From assembly GCA_900102065.1 (NCBI GenBank), contig FMVK01000001.1, positions 124,001 to 188,000 of the forward strand: a stretch of DNA of 64,000 bases, read 5' to 3'. The position numbers and the translations under genes are program-made. This DNA comes from Lachnospiraceae bacterium XPB1003 (GTDB taxonomy: Bacteria; Bacillota; Clostridia; Lachnospirales; Lachnospiraceae). Positions 9,349-18,799 of this stretch are shown piece by piece. Under the pieces are notes generated by a model, which saw only the letters and a program-made list of their open reading frames with translations, was not told the origin of the DNA and searched no databases. How positions within the stretch are numbered: the stretch's first letter is position 1; each line of letters begins with the position of its first letter.

Positions 9349-10461
9349 TTACTCCGATGCCTTACCGTCACGGATACGCATGACCACGCTGTGGGTAGCT
9401 CTTACCACAAGCGGAGCGTCTGTTAAGAGAAGCAGATATTCCCGCTGCTTCTGTGACAGGTAAGGATTCTTCGATATCTTCGCTCTCTCGCTTCGCAGAT
9501 ATCTGACTATCCTCATATAAAAAGCATTGCTGCTCTTCATCTTCTCAACAGGGATATGAAGCATGAAATCAAGAGCCTGAACATAAGTAAAGCGTTCCGC
9601 TCTTATTATGTGGGAAGGATATTTTTCTCTTGCCACCCTTAATGCTGCAAAGGCATTTTTCATCATATCCTCATAAAATTTCTGATTATATCTTCCTCTT
9701 GTAACACTGCCGTCACTGAGTTCGATGTTGTATCCGGGAACATCAAGGGTAAGTATCCCCGCGCCCATCTTCGGGATCATATTAAGGAGCAGTCCGAAAT
9801 CTTCATTGCTTTCTCCTTCGCTGAATCTAAAGCTCCTGAGAAAATCTCCTCTGAAAACTTTGGTGCAGAACGAAGAATCTCCCGTATGCATTATAAGCTC
9901 TTCATAGAAATCTTCCGCCGCAAGGAACCTTGTCTTCCCGTCGCCATTGGCCACATCAAGCTCAAGTGTGCCGTCGCTTTTATACTGCCTGTTCATAAGC
10001 TGTGCAGCCTGCAGCTCGGCTCCTGTTACCCTGCTTTTATTCTTCTTATCATCCGGATCTTCCTTCATGAAATTTAAGAGGGATTTTTCCTTTGATGCGG
10101 GTGTCGTATCGTATTCAACATCAAGATTAAGAGCTGAAATGAGCTTTTCGTACATATCACTGTCAGCCCAGTCGTCGGCATCAAGAAAACCGACATAGTC
10201 ACCCGTAGAAACCTCAAGGCCGGCATTCCTTGCAGAAGAAGCGCCACCATTTTCCTTGTGTATCACAGATATCATACTGTTTTCGGAAGCAAGCTCATCG
10301 CAGATTCGCGGGCTATCATCCGATGATCCGTCATCCACGAGTATCACATGATCCGGAGCATATGTCTGATCCAGTGCGCTCTTTACGCACCTCTTTAAAT
10401 ACTTCTCTTTATTGTAAACGGGAATTATTATATCCAAAGTCCCGTATCTGTAACCGCCCAT
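9349..10461 (-). CDS. Family 2 glycosyltransferase
   Basis: 370 aa. GT-A fold: LDIIIPVYNKEKYL at the N-terminus, VDDGSSDDS for nucleotide binding, ENGGASSARN, and the metal-binding FLDADDW, with a long C-terminal region about residues 110-370. The open frame reaches 10578 but would overlap the previous gene by 104 bases. ATG 10461, 13 bases after that gene's stop and preceded by AAAGG, starts right before the conserved first strand, so I chose it. It is the last gene of the long minus-strand glycan operon. Acceptor and donor are unknown. Confidence 0.88.
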   Translation of the reverse strand: MGGYRYGTLDIIIPVYNKEKYLKRCVKSALDQTYAPDHVILVDDGSSDDSPRICDELASENSMISVIHKENGGASSARNAGLEVSTGDYVGFLDADDWADSDMYEKLISALNLDVEYDTTPASKEKSLLNFMKEDPDDKKNKSRVTGAELQAAQLMNRQYKSDGTLELDVANGDGKTRFLAAEDFYEELIMHTGDSSFCTKVFRGDFLRSFRFSEGESNEDFGLLLNMIPKMGAGILTLDVPGYNIELSDGSVTRGRYNQKFYEDMMKNAFAALRVAREKYPSHIIRAERFTYVQALDFMLHIPVEKMKSSNAFYMRIVRYLRSERAKISKNPYLSQKQREYLLLLTDAPLVVRATHSVVMRIRDGKASE

Positions 10462-10474
10462 ATCAATAATACCT

Positions 10475-11422
10475 TTATCTGCCGTATCTCTTTTCTCTGA
10501 TAACGGCTCTGAGTCTCGCCAGCGTATTTCTCGGACGTGCTCCGGGAAATCCCAGCATCCTCTCGACATACTCATCATCCGGAAAGGAACCGTTCTTCAT
10601 GTAGTAATCATACAGGAATATCATTGTTCTCTTCTTCTCATTTGGAAGATGCCAGAGAACTGTTTTATTATACGCGAAATTGGTACTTACAAGGTAAAAT
10701 CTTTTCAGAGTCCAGTAACGGAATATATACGCATTGGCAGGAACAGCCACCAGATCGTCATTGCGGTCCACCGCAGCCGATGTGATATGTTCGTCATTAA
10801 AGTTCACAAGATCCTTTGCGTTCCTGCTGTCTTCAAGAACCTTTGCACATGCAGCCATCAGCTTTTTCATGAGTCTGTTCTTGCATCCTATGAACTCACC
10901 GCCCCAATGAGTGAAATATCTGCGCTCACCGTAAATCTTCTCCGCATTATCAAGGATATCCTTGCGTTCCTTGTTCATGCAATCATGCTGGGTATCAAAA
11001 AACATGAGTCTGTCACCCATATCTTCAAATAATGGATCCAGGCTTCCCACACAATAAACATCGGTATCCAGCATGAGCATTACATCCTCGTCATTATAAT
11101 GCCCGGCCAGATATTCCATAACATCATATCTGTACTGGACTATGCTCCATGCGAAGGAATCACTGATGAAAAACTTTCCGAAAGGAAGCAGGATCAGCTC
11201 CACGCCCACTTTTTCAAGCTTCTCTCTCCAGCCTTCGCTCATTTCCCAGTTAACAAATAACAGGAACTTTATATCTTCTCCCGGGTTGTGCATCCTTACG
11301 GAGGAAAAACAAACAAGAGAATTCTTAAGATACAGTTCCACCGCTGCCTCAGGTGTTCCTATCCCTGTCTGTGTTGTAGTGACGCTCTCAGGTTTTGCGA
11401 GCATATTGATTATATATTTCAT
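10475..11422 (-). CDS. GT-A-type glycosyltransferase (GT8-like)
   Basis: 315 aa cytosolic protein. VMLMLDTDVYCVGSLDP carries a DxD metal/nucleotide-sugar motif with the typical 'first sugar display' context of GT8 and related capsule glycosyltransferases. HWGGEFIGC and a later FNDEHITSAA fit the acceptor-side segment. I did not see the HxxGxxKPW motif expected of canonical GT8, so the family call is loose. It overlaps the upstream GT4 gene by ATGA, so translation is coupled. It probably adds one residue to the lipid-linked repeat unit. Confidence 0.7.
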   Translation of the reverse strand: MKYIINMLAKPESVTTTQTGIGTPEAAVELYLKNSLVCFSSVRMHNPGEDIKFLLFVNWEMSEGWREKLEKVGVELILLPFGKFFISDSFAWSIVQYRYDVMEYLAGHYNDEDVMLMLDTDVYCVGSLDPLFEDMGDRLMFFDTQHDCMNKERKDILDNAEKIYGERRYFTHWGGEFIGCKNRLMKKLMAACAKVLEDSRNAKDLVNFNDEHITSAAVDRNDDLVAVPANAYIFRYWTLKRFYLVSTNFAYNKTVLWHLPNEKKRTMIFLYDYYMKNGSFPDDEYVERMLGFPGARPRNTLARLRAVIREKRYGR

Positions 11423-12639
11423 GCTTTCAGACCCTTATCCTTCATATTTCTTCTCACAAATCCGTATCCCGATAAAGGAGATATGACAGGTGCTTTGTCC
11501 ATGGGACTTATCCCTTCTTTCTCTTCCGCCGTCCTGTCTGCCGGAATACCTGTTGTCAGTCGCTTTAATTCTTTCACAAAGCATGCAGCCGCATTATCCG
11601 CATTCCAGATATCATGCACCGAAGCATACGCATTTCTTCCAAGCTTCTCTCGCAGCTTTCGGCTTTCGGCAGCTTTTTTAACAAAGAATGACAATTCCTT
11701 AACTCTTCTGCTCTTATATACCAGCCCGTTCACGCAGTGCTCGAGCATAAAAGGCACCGCACCTATAGCAGAGGAAGCGATCACGCAGCATCCGCTGTTC
11801 ATGGATTCGTTAAGTACTGCTCCCCAGCCTTCCTTCTGATCACTGGTGAAAAGATAGATATCAGCAAGTTCCATCCGGGTTCTGACTTCATCCGGTTTTA
11901 GGAATCCCGTGAATGTCACATCATCCGAAATCCCTCTGTCTTCTGCCATCTGCTTTAATCTGCTTTCCATCTCCCCGCCGCCTATCATGGTGAGATGAAA
12001 GTCCACGCCTTCTTTTTTCAGACATGCCACTGCCTCTATGGCGTCTTCCGGATGCTTCCAGTCTATCATCCTTCCGGACCAGAGTATCTCTGTCCGGTCC
12101 GACATTCTCTTCTTTTCCATTAGTTCATCAATGTCATACTCTATGCATTCCGGAAAATATCCCCACACATACTTCTTGTCAGGGTAGGCACCGATAAGAG
12201 AAAAATCAGATGCCACATATCCACCTGCGCACAGAAGATAATCGGGATCGTTCTTAAATCTTATATGATCATGATACTTTTTCTTAAGTCCCGCAGGGGA
12301 AATGAACTTCCACTGTCCCTCTTTGTATATCCGTTCGTGATATCTGAATGTAAGCCTGCCGGCTTCAAGTCTTGGCATTATATAGCTCTCATCATCAACT
12401 CCTCCGAATATCACGGCATCGGCATCCATTATCATCGCTTTCGCTTTTTCCGCATCCTCGGAATATTTTTTTACATAAGGAATATCCGAAGTATCGATCC
12501 CCCAGCCCATGCTGACACGCTCGGGATCCATCTCTTCGATCTCGAGAAATGTATAATCAATCCCTTCCGTCCCGGCCAAAGCATCGGACAGAGGCTTTTG
12601 ATGATGATTGAAATAGTTGGATGCAAATACAAGTTTCAT
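11419..12639 (-). CDS. Family 4 glycosyltransferase (paralogue A)
   Basis: 406 aa GT-B enzyme. The C-terminal Rossmann half has ILWSGRMIDWKHPEDAI, a TFTGFL block, and the donor-site SDQKEGWGAVLNESMNSGC, a variant of the GT4 EGxGxxxxEA/S motif. It is clearly paralogous to the next gene upstream: both begin with an NYF/M-x-HHQ-x-P motif and share MGWG, FRYHERIYKEG/FRYFERLYKEG, YLLCAGGYVA/YLLCAGAYVA and the SDQKEGWGAV block. It overlaps both neighbours by 1-4 bases. Probably transfers a sugar of the repeat unit; donor unknown. Confidence 0.9.
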   Translation of the reverse strand: MKLVFASNYFNHHQKPLSDALAGTEGIDYTFLEIEEMDPERVSMGWGIDTSDIPYVKKYSEDAEKAKAMIMDADAVIFGGVDDESYIMPRLEAGRLTFRYHERIYKEGQWKFISPAGLKKKYHDHIRFKNDPDYLLCAGGYVASDFSLIGAYPDKKYVWGYFPECIEYDIDELMEKKRMSDRTEILWSGRMIDWKHPEDAIEAVACLKKEGVDFHLTMIGGGEMESRLKQMAEDRGISDDVTFTGFLKPDEVRTRMELADIYLFTSDQKEGWGAVLNESMNSGCCVIASSAIGAVPFMLEHCVNGLVYKSRRVKELSFFVKKAAESRKLREKLGRNAYASVHDIWNADNAAACFVKELKRLTTGIPADRTAEEKEGISPMDKAPVISPLSGYGFVRRNMKDKGLKA

Positions 12640-13817
12640 TATCTTAAATATCTATATCCTTTTGCCACCGTAAGTGACGGAGCTACAGACATGGGGCCGT
12701 CATGAAATACAGATGATAAATCCGTTCCCGGATCGGCAAGGAGCTTTTCGCTCATCTCCATAAGTCTTACTGCGGCAACATGTGAATTCCACTCTTTTTC
12801 TATAGTATTATATGCAGCCATTCCGAGACGCCTTCTGAGTCCACTGTCTCTGCAAAGTCCGGCTGTAAGGGAAGCAAGTTCTCTTAAGTCACCGCTTTTA
12901 TAAACAAGGCCGTTTTCACCATGCTTTATCAGATAAGGTACGGCACCTGCCGCATGTGAAGCTACCACAGCGCATCCGGAATTCATGGCTTCGTTTACGA
13001 CTGCACCCCACCCTTCCTTCTGATCACTGGTCATAAGATAAATATCCGACTTCTCCATTCTCTTTCTTATCTCGAATGGTTTTTCGAAATCCAGTACCGT
13101 AACAGATGAAGACAGATCCTTTGACTTAACCGCGTTATCAATCCTTTCTCTGCACTCACCTTCTCCGACTATGGTCATATGGAAGGGGACACCTCTATCC
13201 TTAAGATATGAGGCAGTATATACCGCGGCTCCCGGATGCTTCCAGTCAAGCATCCTTCCGCTCCACATTATCTCTGTTACATTTTCCGACTTCGACTCAA
13301 AGAGCTTGTCCGTATCTTCCTTCACAAATTTCGGAAAATAACCGAAACGGAGCTTTTTATCCTTATATCCCGAAAACATATCAAAATCCGCCGCAACATA
13401 TGCACCGGCACACAGAAGATAAACAGGATCATCATTATATGCCGTATGCTCCTTTTTCTTCTGTCTGTAACTCGAAGGGATAAATGCTTTTATCCTTCCT
13501 TCTTTATATAATCTTTCAAAATATCTGAAGGTCAGCTTATGGAGTACAAGTCTCTCTTCGATATAGGAATGATGTGTTCCTCCGCAGATCACTACATCGC
13601 TTTCTCTTATCAGCTTATGTGAAAGATCATAGTCATCATCGTAGAACAAGGCATATGGCAGGTCTCTGAGTTCCGCACCCCATCCCATTTTTATGCGCTC
13701 ATCTTCCATCCTGTTGGTGGCAAGAAAATGAAAATCCTTTCCGAGAAGAGCATAAAGTTCATCGCAAAAGGGCAGCTGATGATGGGTCATATAATTTGTT
13801 ATGAAAGTAAGTGTCAT
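12639..13817 (-). CDS. Family 4 glycosyltransferase (paralogue B)
   Basis: 392 aa GT-B enzyme, tandem paralogue of the gene downstream. Shared landmarks: NYMTHHQLPF near the start, KMGWGAELRDLPYA, EIMWSGRMLDWKHPGAAV and TSDQKEGWGAVVNEAMNSG. The stop of this gene overlaps the next start in a TAATG. Its own ATG overlaps the previous gene's stop as ATGA. The pair most likely arose by tandem duplication and may add two similar linkages. Confidence 0.9.
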   Translation of the reverse strand: MTLTFITNYMTHHQLPFCDELYALLGKDFHFLATNRMEDERIKMGWGAELRDLPYALFYDDDYDLSHKLIRESDVVICGGTHHSYIEERLVLHKLTFRYFERLYKEGRIKAFIPSSYRQKKKEHTAYNDDPVYLLCAGAYVAADFDMFSGYKDKKLRFGYFPKFVKEDTDKLFESKSENVTEIMWSGRMLDWKHPGAAVYTASYLKDRGVPFHMTIVGEGECRERIDNAVKSKDLSSSVTVLDFEKPFEIRKRMEKSDIYLMTSDQKEGWGAVVNEAMNSGCAVVASHAAGAVPYLIKHGENGLVYKSGDLRELASLTAGLCRDSGLRRRLGMAAYNTIEKEWNSHVAAVRLMEMSEKLLADPGTDLSSVFHDGPMSVAPSLTVAKGYRYLR

Positions 13818-15097
13818 CGACTGTTCTTCGCAACCTCTTCATAGATCCACTTAAGCATCTTGTAGTTTGCTTCCCTGTCATGAGTCAGCGACGCACGCTT
13901 TGCGGCATTCTCTCCCAGGACCGATGCATATAACTGATCCTTAAAGATATCGACTATAGCTTTTGCAAGCTCCTCCGGCTCACAGGAAGGAACAAGCAAA
14001 ACTTCCTTGCCGTTTTCCGCAAGCGAAGGTATCCCACCGACTTCCGAAGCAACACACGGCATTCCCAGTATCATGGCTTCTCCCAGCGAATTCGGAGAGT
14101 TCTCCATAGAGGAAGGCATTACAAACACATTAGCCTTGAGATACTGCTTCTTCATTGATTTCGCATCAAGGGCTCCCAGGAATTCCACTTTATCCTGAAG
14201 GTCATATTTCGTTATAAGTTCCTTAAGATACTTTCCGTATTCCGGAAGCTTTATCCTGTCTTTTAGACTGTTACCGCGAACCACATCGTCTCCCGCAACT
14301 GCGATCTTTGCATCCGGATATTTTTCCAGGATATAAGGCATTGCATTTAAGAGTATATGCAGACCCTTAAGTGGTATGTTGCCCTGAGAAATAAAGATCC
14401 TGTGAGGCTCACACTCATTGATATCCCATCTGCCTTCATAGAAACATGAACGCAGTGTTTCATTAAGATTGTAATAAACACATGAAGGATTAACCGTATT
14501 CACTGCATTCTTATCAAATGCAGTTCTTCCACAGGCAAAAGATGCTGCCTTCATTGCTGTCTCGGCGCGCTCCGCTCTCCTGTCATATTTTTCCTTCTGT
14601 TCGGTGATACTGTCCTTTCGGATAAGATCTCTGAAAGTCACACTGTCCCTTACTTTTTTAGGAAGGCCTGCGTAGTACTCTCTCGCACAGGCACTCATAA
14701 CGCCCTGCACATGGATAAGCACTCTCTTGCTCCAATCGCCCGTTCTGAGTATTGCAAGAGTATGAGGGAATTCTGTTCCGTAACAATGAATGACATCCGG
14801 TCTGAATTCTTCACAGATAAGCCCAAGGGAAGCTTCAAGAGAATTATCATAATCCTCCGGATGAAGAGTATTCTCAAGAAACCCATAGTACTTATACCCG
14901 TCCTTCTCACCACGGAGGATATCGGATTCAACAAGTTCCTCTCTCTCCACCGGGAAAGCAAATGCCACTTCGAGGTCGCCGTTCCTCTTCACTTCGTGAA
15001 AAGCTCCGGCTATCCATCCTTCCTTATGCTGTTTTTTTACCTTCATCTCATCCGCAAACATTGAAGGCATCAGATTACACAGCCAAAGAACTTTCAC
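13814..15097 (-). CDS. Family 4 glycosyltransferase
   Basis: 427 aa with both GT-B halves. The N-terminal half has MKVLWLCNLMPS and HCYGTEFPHTLA. The C-terminal half has FISQGNIPLKGLHILL, VEFLGALDAK, and VMPSSMENSPNSLGEAMILG (a GT4 donor-site variant), then a typical PSLAENGKEVLLV tail. Start codon is GTG, overlapping the previous gene's stop as GTGA. The 'ISQGNIPLKGL' element resembles GT4 enzymes of teichuronic acid or O-antigen clusters. Donor unknown. Confidence 0.9.
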   Translation of the reverse strand: MKVLWLCNLMPSMFADEMKVKKQHKEGWIAGAFHEVKRNGDLEVAFAFPVEREELVESDILRGEKDGYKYYGFLENTLHPEDYDNSLEASLGLICEEFRPDVIHCYGTEFPHTLAILRTGDWSKRVLIHVQGVMSACAREYYAGLPKKVRDSVTFRDLIRKDSITEQKEKYDRRAERAETAMKAASFACGRTAFDKNAVNTVNPSCVYYNLNETLRSCFYEGRWDINECEPHRIFISQGNIPLKGLHILLNAMPYILEKYPDAKIAVAGDDVVRGNSLKDRIKLPEYGKYLKELITKYDLQDKVEFLGALDAKSMKKQYLKANVFVMPSSMENSPNSLGEAMILGMPCVASEVGGIPSLAENGKEVLLVPSCEPEELAKAIVDIFKDQLYASVLGENAAKRASLTHDREANYKMLKWIYEEVAKNSR

Positions 15098-15909
15098 TTG
15101 TTATTCCCCTTTCCGTCTTCTTTATGAAACGGACTGCTGTACAGTATTGATTTGATCTTATGATACGTTCCCGACATTCTGGGAGAATCAGCCATTCTCT
15201 TTCTGAGAGGCTGAAGCGTAAGCAACATTATCAGTTTGAAAATATGTCTCTTAAAGCCAAGATACTTCTTGGTGATCTCTCTGCTTTCCATGGCAGCGAT
15301 CTTCCTGTTTGCTTCCGATTCCGATATACCGTCCCCTTCGTAATCGGATACAGTGAAAGGAAGATGAGCACACACAGCCTTTGCCTCATAGATACACCAG
15401 AGAAAATGCTCGTAATCCGCGCGTACTTTATATCTCAATTTATATCCCCTATTCGAGAACAGTTTTCTTGAATAGAAGCACACCTGATGGCAGGGAACGT
15501 TCCTGTAGCAGACAAAATCCGTTATCCTGTCAGGAGCTACATCCACACTCTTCAGCTTTCTTCTGTAGAGATCACCGTAATACAGATCCGCACTATGCCC
15601 CGCGATGAACTTGGCTGTTTTGGCAAGAACATTTTTATCCATAAGATAATCGCCGCAGTTTAGGAAGAATACGTAGTCTCCCGTCGCCTTCTCTACGGCC
15701 TGATTCATTGCATCGTATAATGACTTATCTTTTGAGATGATAAGCTTCACCTGCTTCTCATTGATCAGATAAGCGGGTGAACCGTCTGTCGATCCTCCGT
15801 CCTTGACAATGACTTCAAAATCCCTGTAGGTCTGATTTAAGACACTGTCTACGGTTTTCTTTAATTCTTTACCTTCATTGAGGCTGACAACTATAATACT
15901 GAATTTCAT
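15094..15909 (-). CDS. Family 2 glycosyltransferase
   Basis: 271 aa. FSIIVVSLNEGKEL, VKDGGSTDGS and FLNCGDYL (in place of DxD) are the GT2 WcaA/colanic-acid-type pattern; CxD variants at the metal site are common in this subgroup. The C-terminal third is basic and may lie on the membrane. The start ATG lies ten bases after the EpsG-like gene's stop, with AAGGGG as ribosome site. Part of the continuous glycan operon. Confidence 0.88.
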   Translation of the reverse strand: MKFSIIVVSLNEGKELKKTVDSVLNQTYRDFEVIVKDGGSTDGSPAYLINEKQVKLIISKDKSLYDAMNQAVEKATGDYVFFLNCGDYLMDKNVLAKTAKFIAGHSADLYYGDLYRRKLKSVDVAPDRITDFVCYRNVPCHQVCFYSRKLFSNRGYKLRYKVRADYEHFLWCIYEAKAVCAHLPFTVSDYEGDGISESEANRKIAAMESREITKKYLGFKRHIFKLIMLLTLQPLRKRMADSPRMSGTYHKIKSILYSSPFHKEDGKGNNK

Positions 15910-15918
15910 TTGTGATCT

Positions 15919-17031
15919 TTACCCCTTAAATGCACGAAGCTCGGTAAGCGGATAAGACAGCCATGTGGAATACGGCAGTATCTTAACTGTATTACCCTGA
16001 GCCTTGTACAGGAAAAACATAAAATATAATATCGCGCAAGCTGTCACCGCCATGCGTAATGTTCTTTCTTTCCCCTCAAAAAACTTCCGTCGCGGCCTGT
16101 GAAGTATAGCCGGTATCAGCAGTACCTGAGAGATATTCAGATAATATCCTATCCTCGACAGTGACGGTACGAAGGAAAAGCATGCATATAAAACAAGTGA
16201 AGCCGCATTCATCCTGAAGTAAAATCCATATGCATCATCTTCTTCATCACTTTTCTTAAGCAGGATAAACGCTGCTGCCAAAGTGGCCGCAGATCTTGCT
16301 ATATTCACAAGGCTTATGCCGTCTGATACCAGGTGTTCCGGATCGTTCAAATACGACGGATAGAGTCTGATAAAGAGCTCCATATAATGATTTCCGAAGA
16401 TCAGACCGCTGATCCCCAGTATTCCCAGAAGTATATAATGCACCTTTCCCCATTTCAGCCTGCAAGCAGGGTATAAAACAAGTGTGATCAGCGCAGTCTT
16501 GTGGAAAAGTGCCGCAAACAATACCGCTATCAGGAATTTCCCGAACTGCTTCTTTATCACATATCTCATGGCAAAGAATACAACGGACAACGCCATATAA
16601 TAACGCACGGTGTTGTAGGTCTGAAAATACAGTCCAAACATCATGAAGAGCATAAATGACATTCCGAAATCTTCACTTTGCTCATACAGACCCTTTAGAA
16701 AGAAGATCACCGTCACTGCCGAGAATAATGAGAACAGTATCATGAAATATTCACCGTCAAACAGCGTATATATCGCCTTAACTATCTGATTGAACCCCGG
16801 CTCCGTTACCACAAAATTACCGCAGTATGCATCATGGAAATGGGATATATACGTTCTGTAATCGTTACCCGTATATATCCTGAGTGATGCGGGTATCCAA
16901 AGCGTGAAGAATATCCCGGCCATCAGTATCTTGTCTTTAAATGATGCTGCAGGATCTTTCCTCCCGCATATCTTTATGGCAAGAACAGAGGAAACAGCAG
17001 CTATGATACAGTATAAAACGGCACCTGTCAT
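15919..17031 (-). CDS. EpsG-family polysaccharide polymerase
   Basis: 370 aa polytopic membrane protein with about ten helices. It has the EpsG hallmarks: an early WIPASLRIYTGNDYRTYISHF segment (family R-x-x-x-G-x-D-Y-x-x-Y) and EPGFNQIVKAIY. This family acts as a Wzy-type polymerase joining lipid-linked repeat units outside the membrane. It overlaps the preceding glycosyltransferase gene by ATGA. A second Wzy_C-type protein at 2823-4409 means the region encodes two polymerase/ligase-like enzymes. Confidence 0.85.
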   Translation of the reverse strand: MTGAVLYCIIAAVSSVLAIKICGRKDPAASFKDKILMAGIFFTLWIPASLRIYTGNDYRTYISHFHDAYCGNFVVTEPGFNQIVKAIYTLFDGEYFMILFSLFSAVTVIFFLKGLYEQSEDFGMSFMLFMMFGLYFQTYNTVRYYMALSVVFFAMRYVIKKQFGKFLIAVLFAALFHKTALITLVLYPACRLKWGKVHYILLGILGISGLIFGNHYMELFIRLYPSYLNDPEHLVSDGISLVNIARSAATLAAAFILLKKSDEEDDAYGFYFRMNAASLVLYACFSFVPSLSRIGYYLNISQVLLIPAILHRPRRKFFEGKERTLRMAVTACAILYFMFFLYKAQGNTVKILPYSTWLSYPLTELRAFKG

Positions 17032-17816
17032 AGACTCTTTCCTTTCTCGATACCCTTCTTCATGAGATTAAACGCTTTTGCCGGCGGGATCTCTCTGCAC
17101 ATCGTCTTTCTCTTAACGATCGCAAATCTGGCAGCCCACAGCACCGCAGCCTTTCCGTAAAGGAAGTGAAACAGCACTCCTCTGTCATAGAAAAACTTTT
17201 CCGTATATCCCTTAAACCAGGTTGAATCTCTGTATGTTTCTTTTCCAATCTTTACAGGAACCGCAAAGATCTTAAGTCCGGCTCTCAGGCAATCCGTAAA
17301 AAAGAGACTGTCCTCACCGTTACTGTAAGGAGCGCCTCCCCCAAAGAGTAATGAGAATTTAACATTTGCCTTTTGCAATGATCCCAGCCTTGCAGCCGCA
17401 CTGTACGCCGGATACCTCCCGCAGCTGTGCTTCCACACGCGCTTGTTTTTTTCTATCCAATAGGTCCGTCTGTTCTCGTTAACCTCAAAATTAAAAAGGA
17501 TCAGATCCGCATCGGGATTCCTATCAAATTCACTTAAAACCTTTTCTTCATAATCATCATCCAGGATGATATCCTCATCGGAAAAGAGGATTATCTCACC
17601 CTCCGCTTCCGAAAGAGCTCTGTTCCTGGATCTTCCCACGCCACGTTCATTGCATTCAAATATCCTCACCCTTTTTCCGTCTCCCGTCTCTCTTTCCCGG
17701 GCGGAATCTTCGGATGACTGGTTTATTATCACTGCATCTGTGTGCAGGTTCATTTTTACCGGAAGAGCATCCGCATCATTTTCAAGTGCGGATACAAGCA
17801 CTTCTAATCCTGCCAT
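17028..17816 (-). CDS. Family 2-like glycosyltransferase
   Basis: 262 aa. GT-A fold with a slightly divergent start (LEVLVSALENDADALP), then ECNERGVGRSRNRALSEA and the nucleotide/metal motif LFSDEDIILDDDY. FLLFGGGAPYSNGEDSLFF-like spacing at about residues 155-175 gives the acceptor-side GEDSLF (ED motif) of capsule glycosyltransferases. It follows the co-polymerase gene by four bases and couples into EpsG by ATGA. Donor unknown. Confidence 0.8.
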   Translation of the reverse strand: MAGLEVLVSALENDADALPVKMNLHTDAVIINQSSEDSARERETGDGKRVRIFECNERGVGRSRNRALSEAEGEIILFSDEDIILDDDYEEKVLSEFDRNPDADLILFNFEVNENRRTYWIEKNKRVWKHSCGRYPAYSAAARLGSLQKANVKFSLLFGGGAPYSNGEDSLFFTDCLRAGLKIFAVPVKIGKETYRDSTWFKGYTEKFFYDRGVLFHFLYGKAAVLWAARFAIVKRKTMCREIPPAKAFNLMKKGIEKGKSL

Positions 17817-17820
17817 GATA

Positions 17821-18798
17821 TCAGATCGTCAAATAATAAGTTTTATAGGTTATTTTGTCAGCACTGTATATTATTGCCGCAGCAACTTCTTTTCCCTGCA
17901 GCTTAAGATCTTTTATCTCGCGTCTTACCGCGGCCGATGACATTCCGTAGGGAATGGCGATGATCACAGCATCGCTGTTGTTTATATCTGTTTTTTCGAT
18001 ATCAGCGACGATCTCTCCGATCAGCTCATCAGCTTTGATTTTTGTTTTCCCGTCCTTATCCGAAGCGGTTATACAGAGGGCAGTCTTTTTCTCTTTTACA
18101 ACGCTTTCGACATTATCCTTCATTCCGGAAGAAACTGTTTTGTCCGAAAATACAACACCTGCAGTCATTATTCCCGCAAGTCTCTCAGTGTCATCTTCAA
18201 GATATATTCCGTCATCGCATGAATACTTCCAAAGGATAAAGAGCACTCCGAATATAAATCCTACAGCAGCTCCGCATATACACCATCTTGAATAATAAGG
18301 ATCGGCCTTAACCTGTTCCACTGCTTTCTCATCCCATTTCTCTATGGATACAAAGCCGTCCGTATCCGTACCGAAGGCAGCAAGCGCTTCTCCTATGGCT
18401 CTCTGGATCTTTTCCGCACCTTCAGGATTATCCGCATCCGCATATACATGTATAAGTCTTATATCTGACATAGTGGGAATATGCGTCGACGCTGCAACTT
18501 CTTCCTTTGATAGAGAAAGTTTTTGGGCTGCAACACCGGCTATCATATCGGAATCCAGCACATCATTCCATGTATAGTCATTGTAATAAAGCTTGGTTTC
18601 TTCTGCTTCCTCCGTATCAAAAATAATATGATACATGACATCGCTTCTGAAAGTCGTATCACTGTGGAACAAAAGCATCCTGCATATATCCGTAAGAAAA
18701 AAGACCGCTGCCCCGGCAAAGATCCAGAGGATCACTGCAGGAACGATCTTCTTTCCGTATATACATATAAATCTTTTCAGGTCAAATCCGTCACGCAT
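17821..18798 (-). CDS. Wzz/CpsC-type polysaccharide co-polymerase with degenerate BY-kinase tail
   Basis: 325 aa. Two membrane helices (about residues 15-40 and 160-180) bracket an extracytoplasmic domain, the Wzz/CpsC layout controlling chain length. After the second helix comes IYLEDDTERLAGIMTAGVVF, the usual bridge to a tyrosine kinase, then a short domain with CITASDKDGKTK (a degenerate Walker A), DAVIIAIPYG, and a C-terminal ITYKTYY. In full BY-kinases these match the P-loop, the DxVI strand and the Tyr cluster, but Walker A' and B Asp motifs are missing. ATG 18798 follows the upstream stop by one base (TGATATG); an upstream ATG at 18831 has no ribosome site. Family call is solid, the vestigial-kinase reading is inference. 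Confidence 0.75.
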   Translation of the reverse strand: MRDGFDLKRFICIYGKKIVPAVILWIFAGAAVFFLTDICRMLLFHSDTTFRSDVMYHIIFDTEEAEETKLYYNDYTWNDVLDSDMIAGVAAQKLSLSKEEVAASTHIPTMSDIRLIHVYADADNPEGAEKIQRAIGEALAAFGTDTDGFVSIEKWDEKAVEQVKADPYYSRWCICGAAVGFIFGVLFILWKYSCDDGIYLEDDTERLAGIMTAGVVFSDKTVSSGMKDNVESVVKEKKTALCITASDKDGKTKIKADELIGEIVADIEKTDINNSDAVIIAIPYGMSSAAVRREIKDLKLQGKEVAAAIIYSADKITYKTYYLTI

Positions 18799-18799
18799 A

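Noticed and set aside
10462-10578. N-terminal extension of the GT2 gene at 9349
   Set aside because: It would overlap the previous gene by more than 100 bases and precedes the conserved first strand with unrelated residues.
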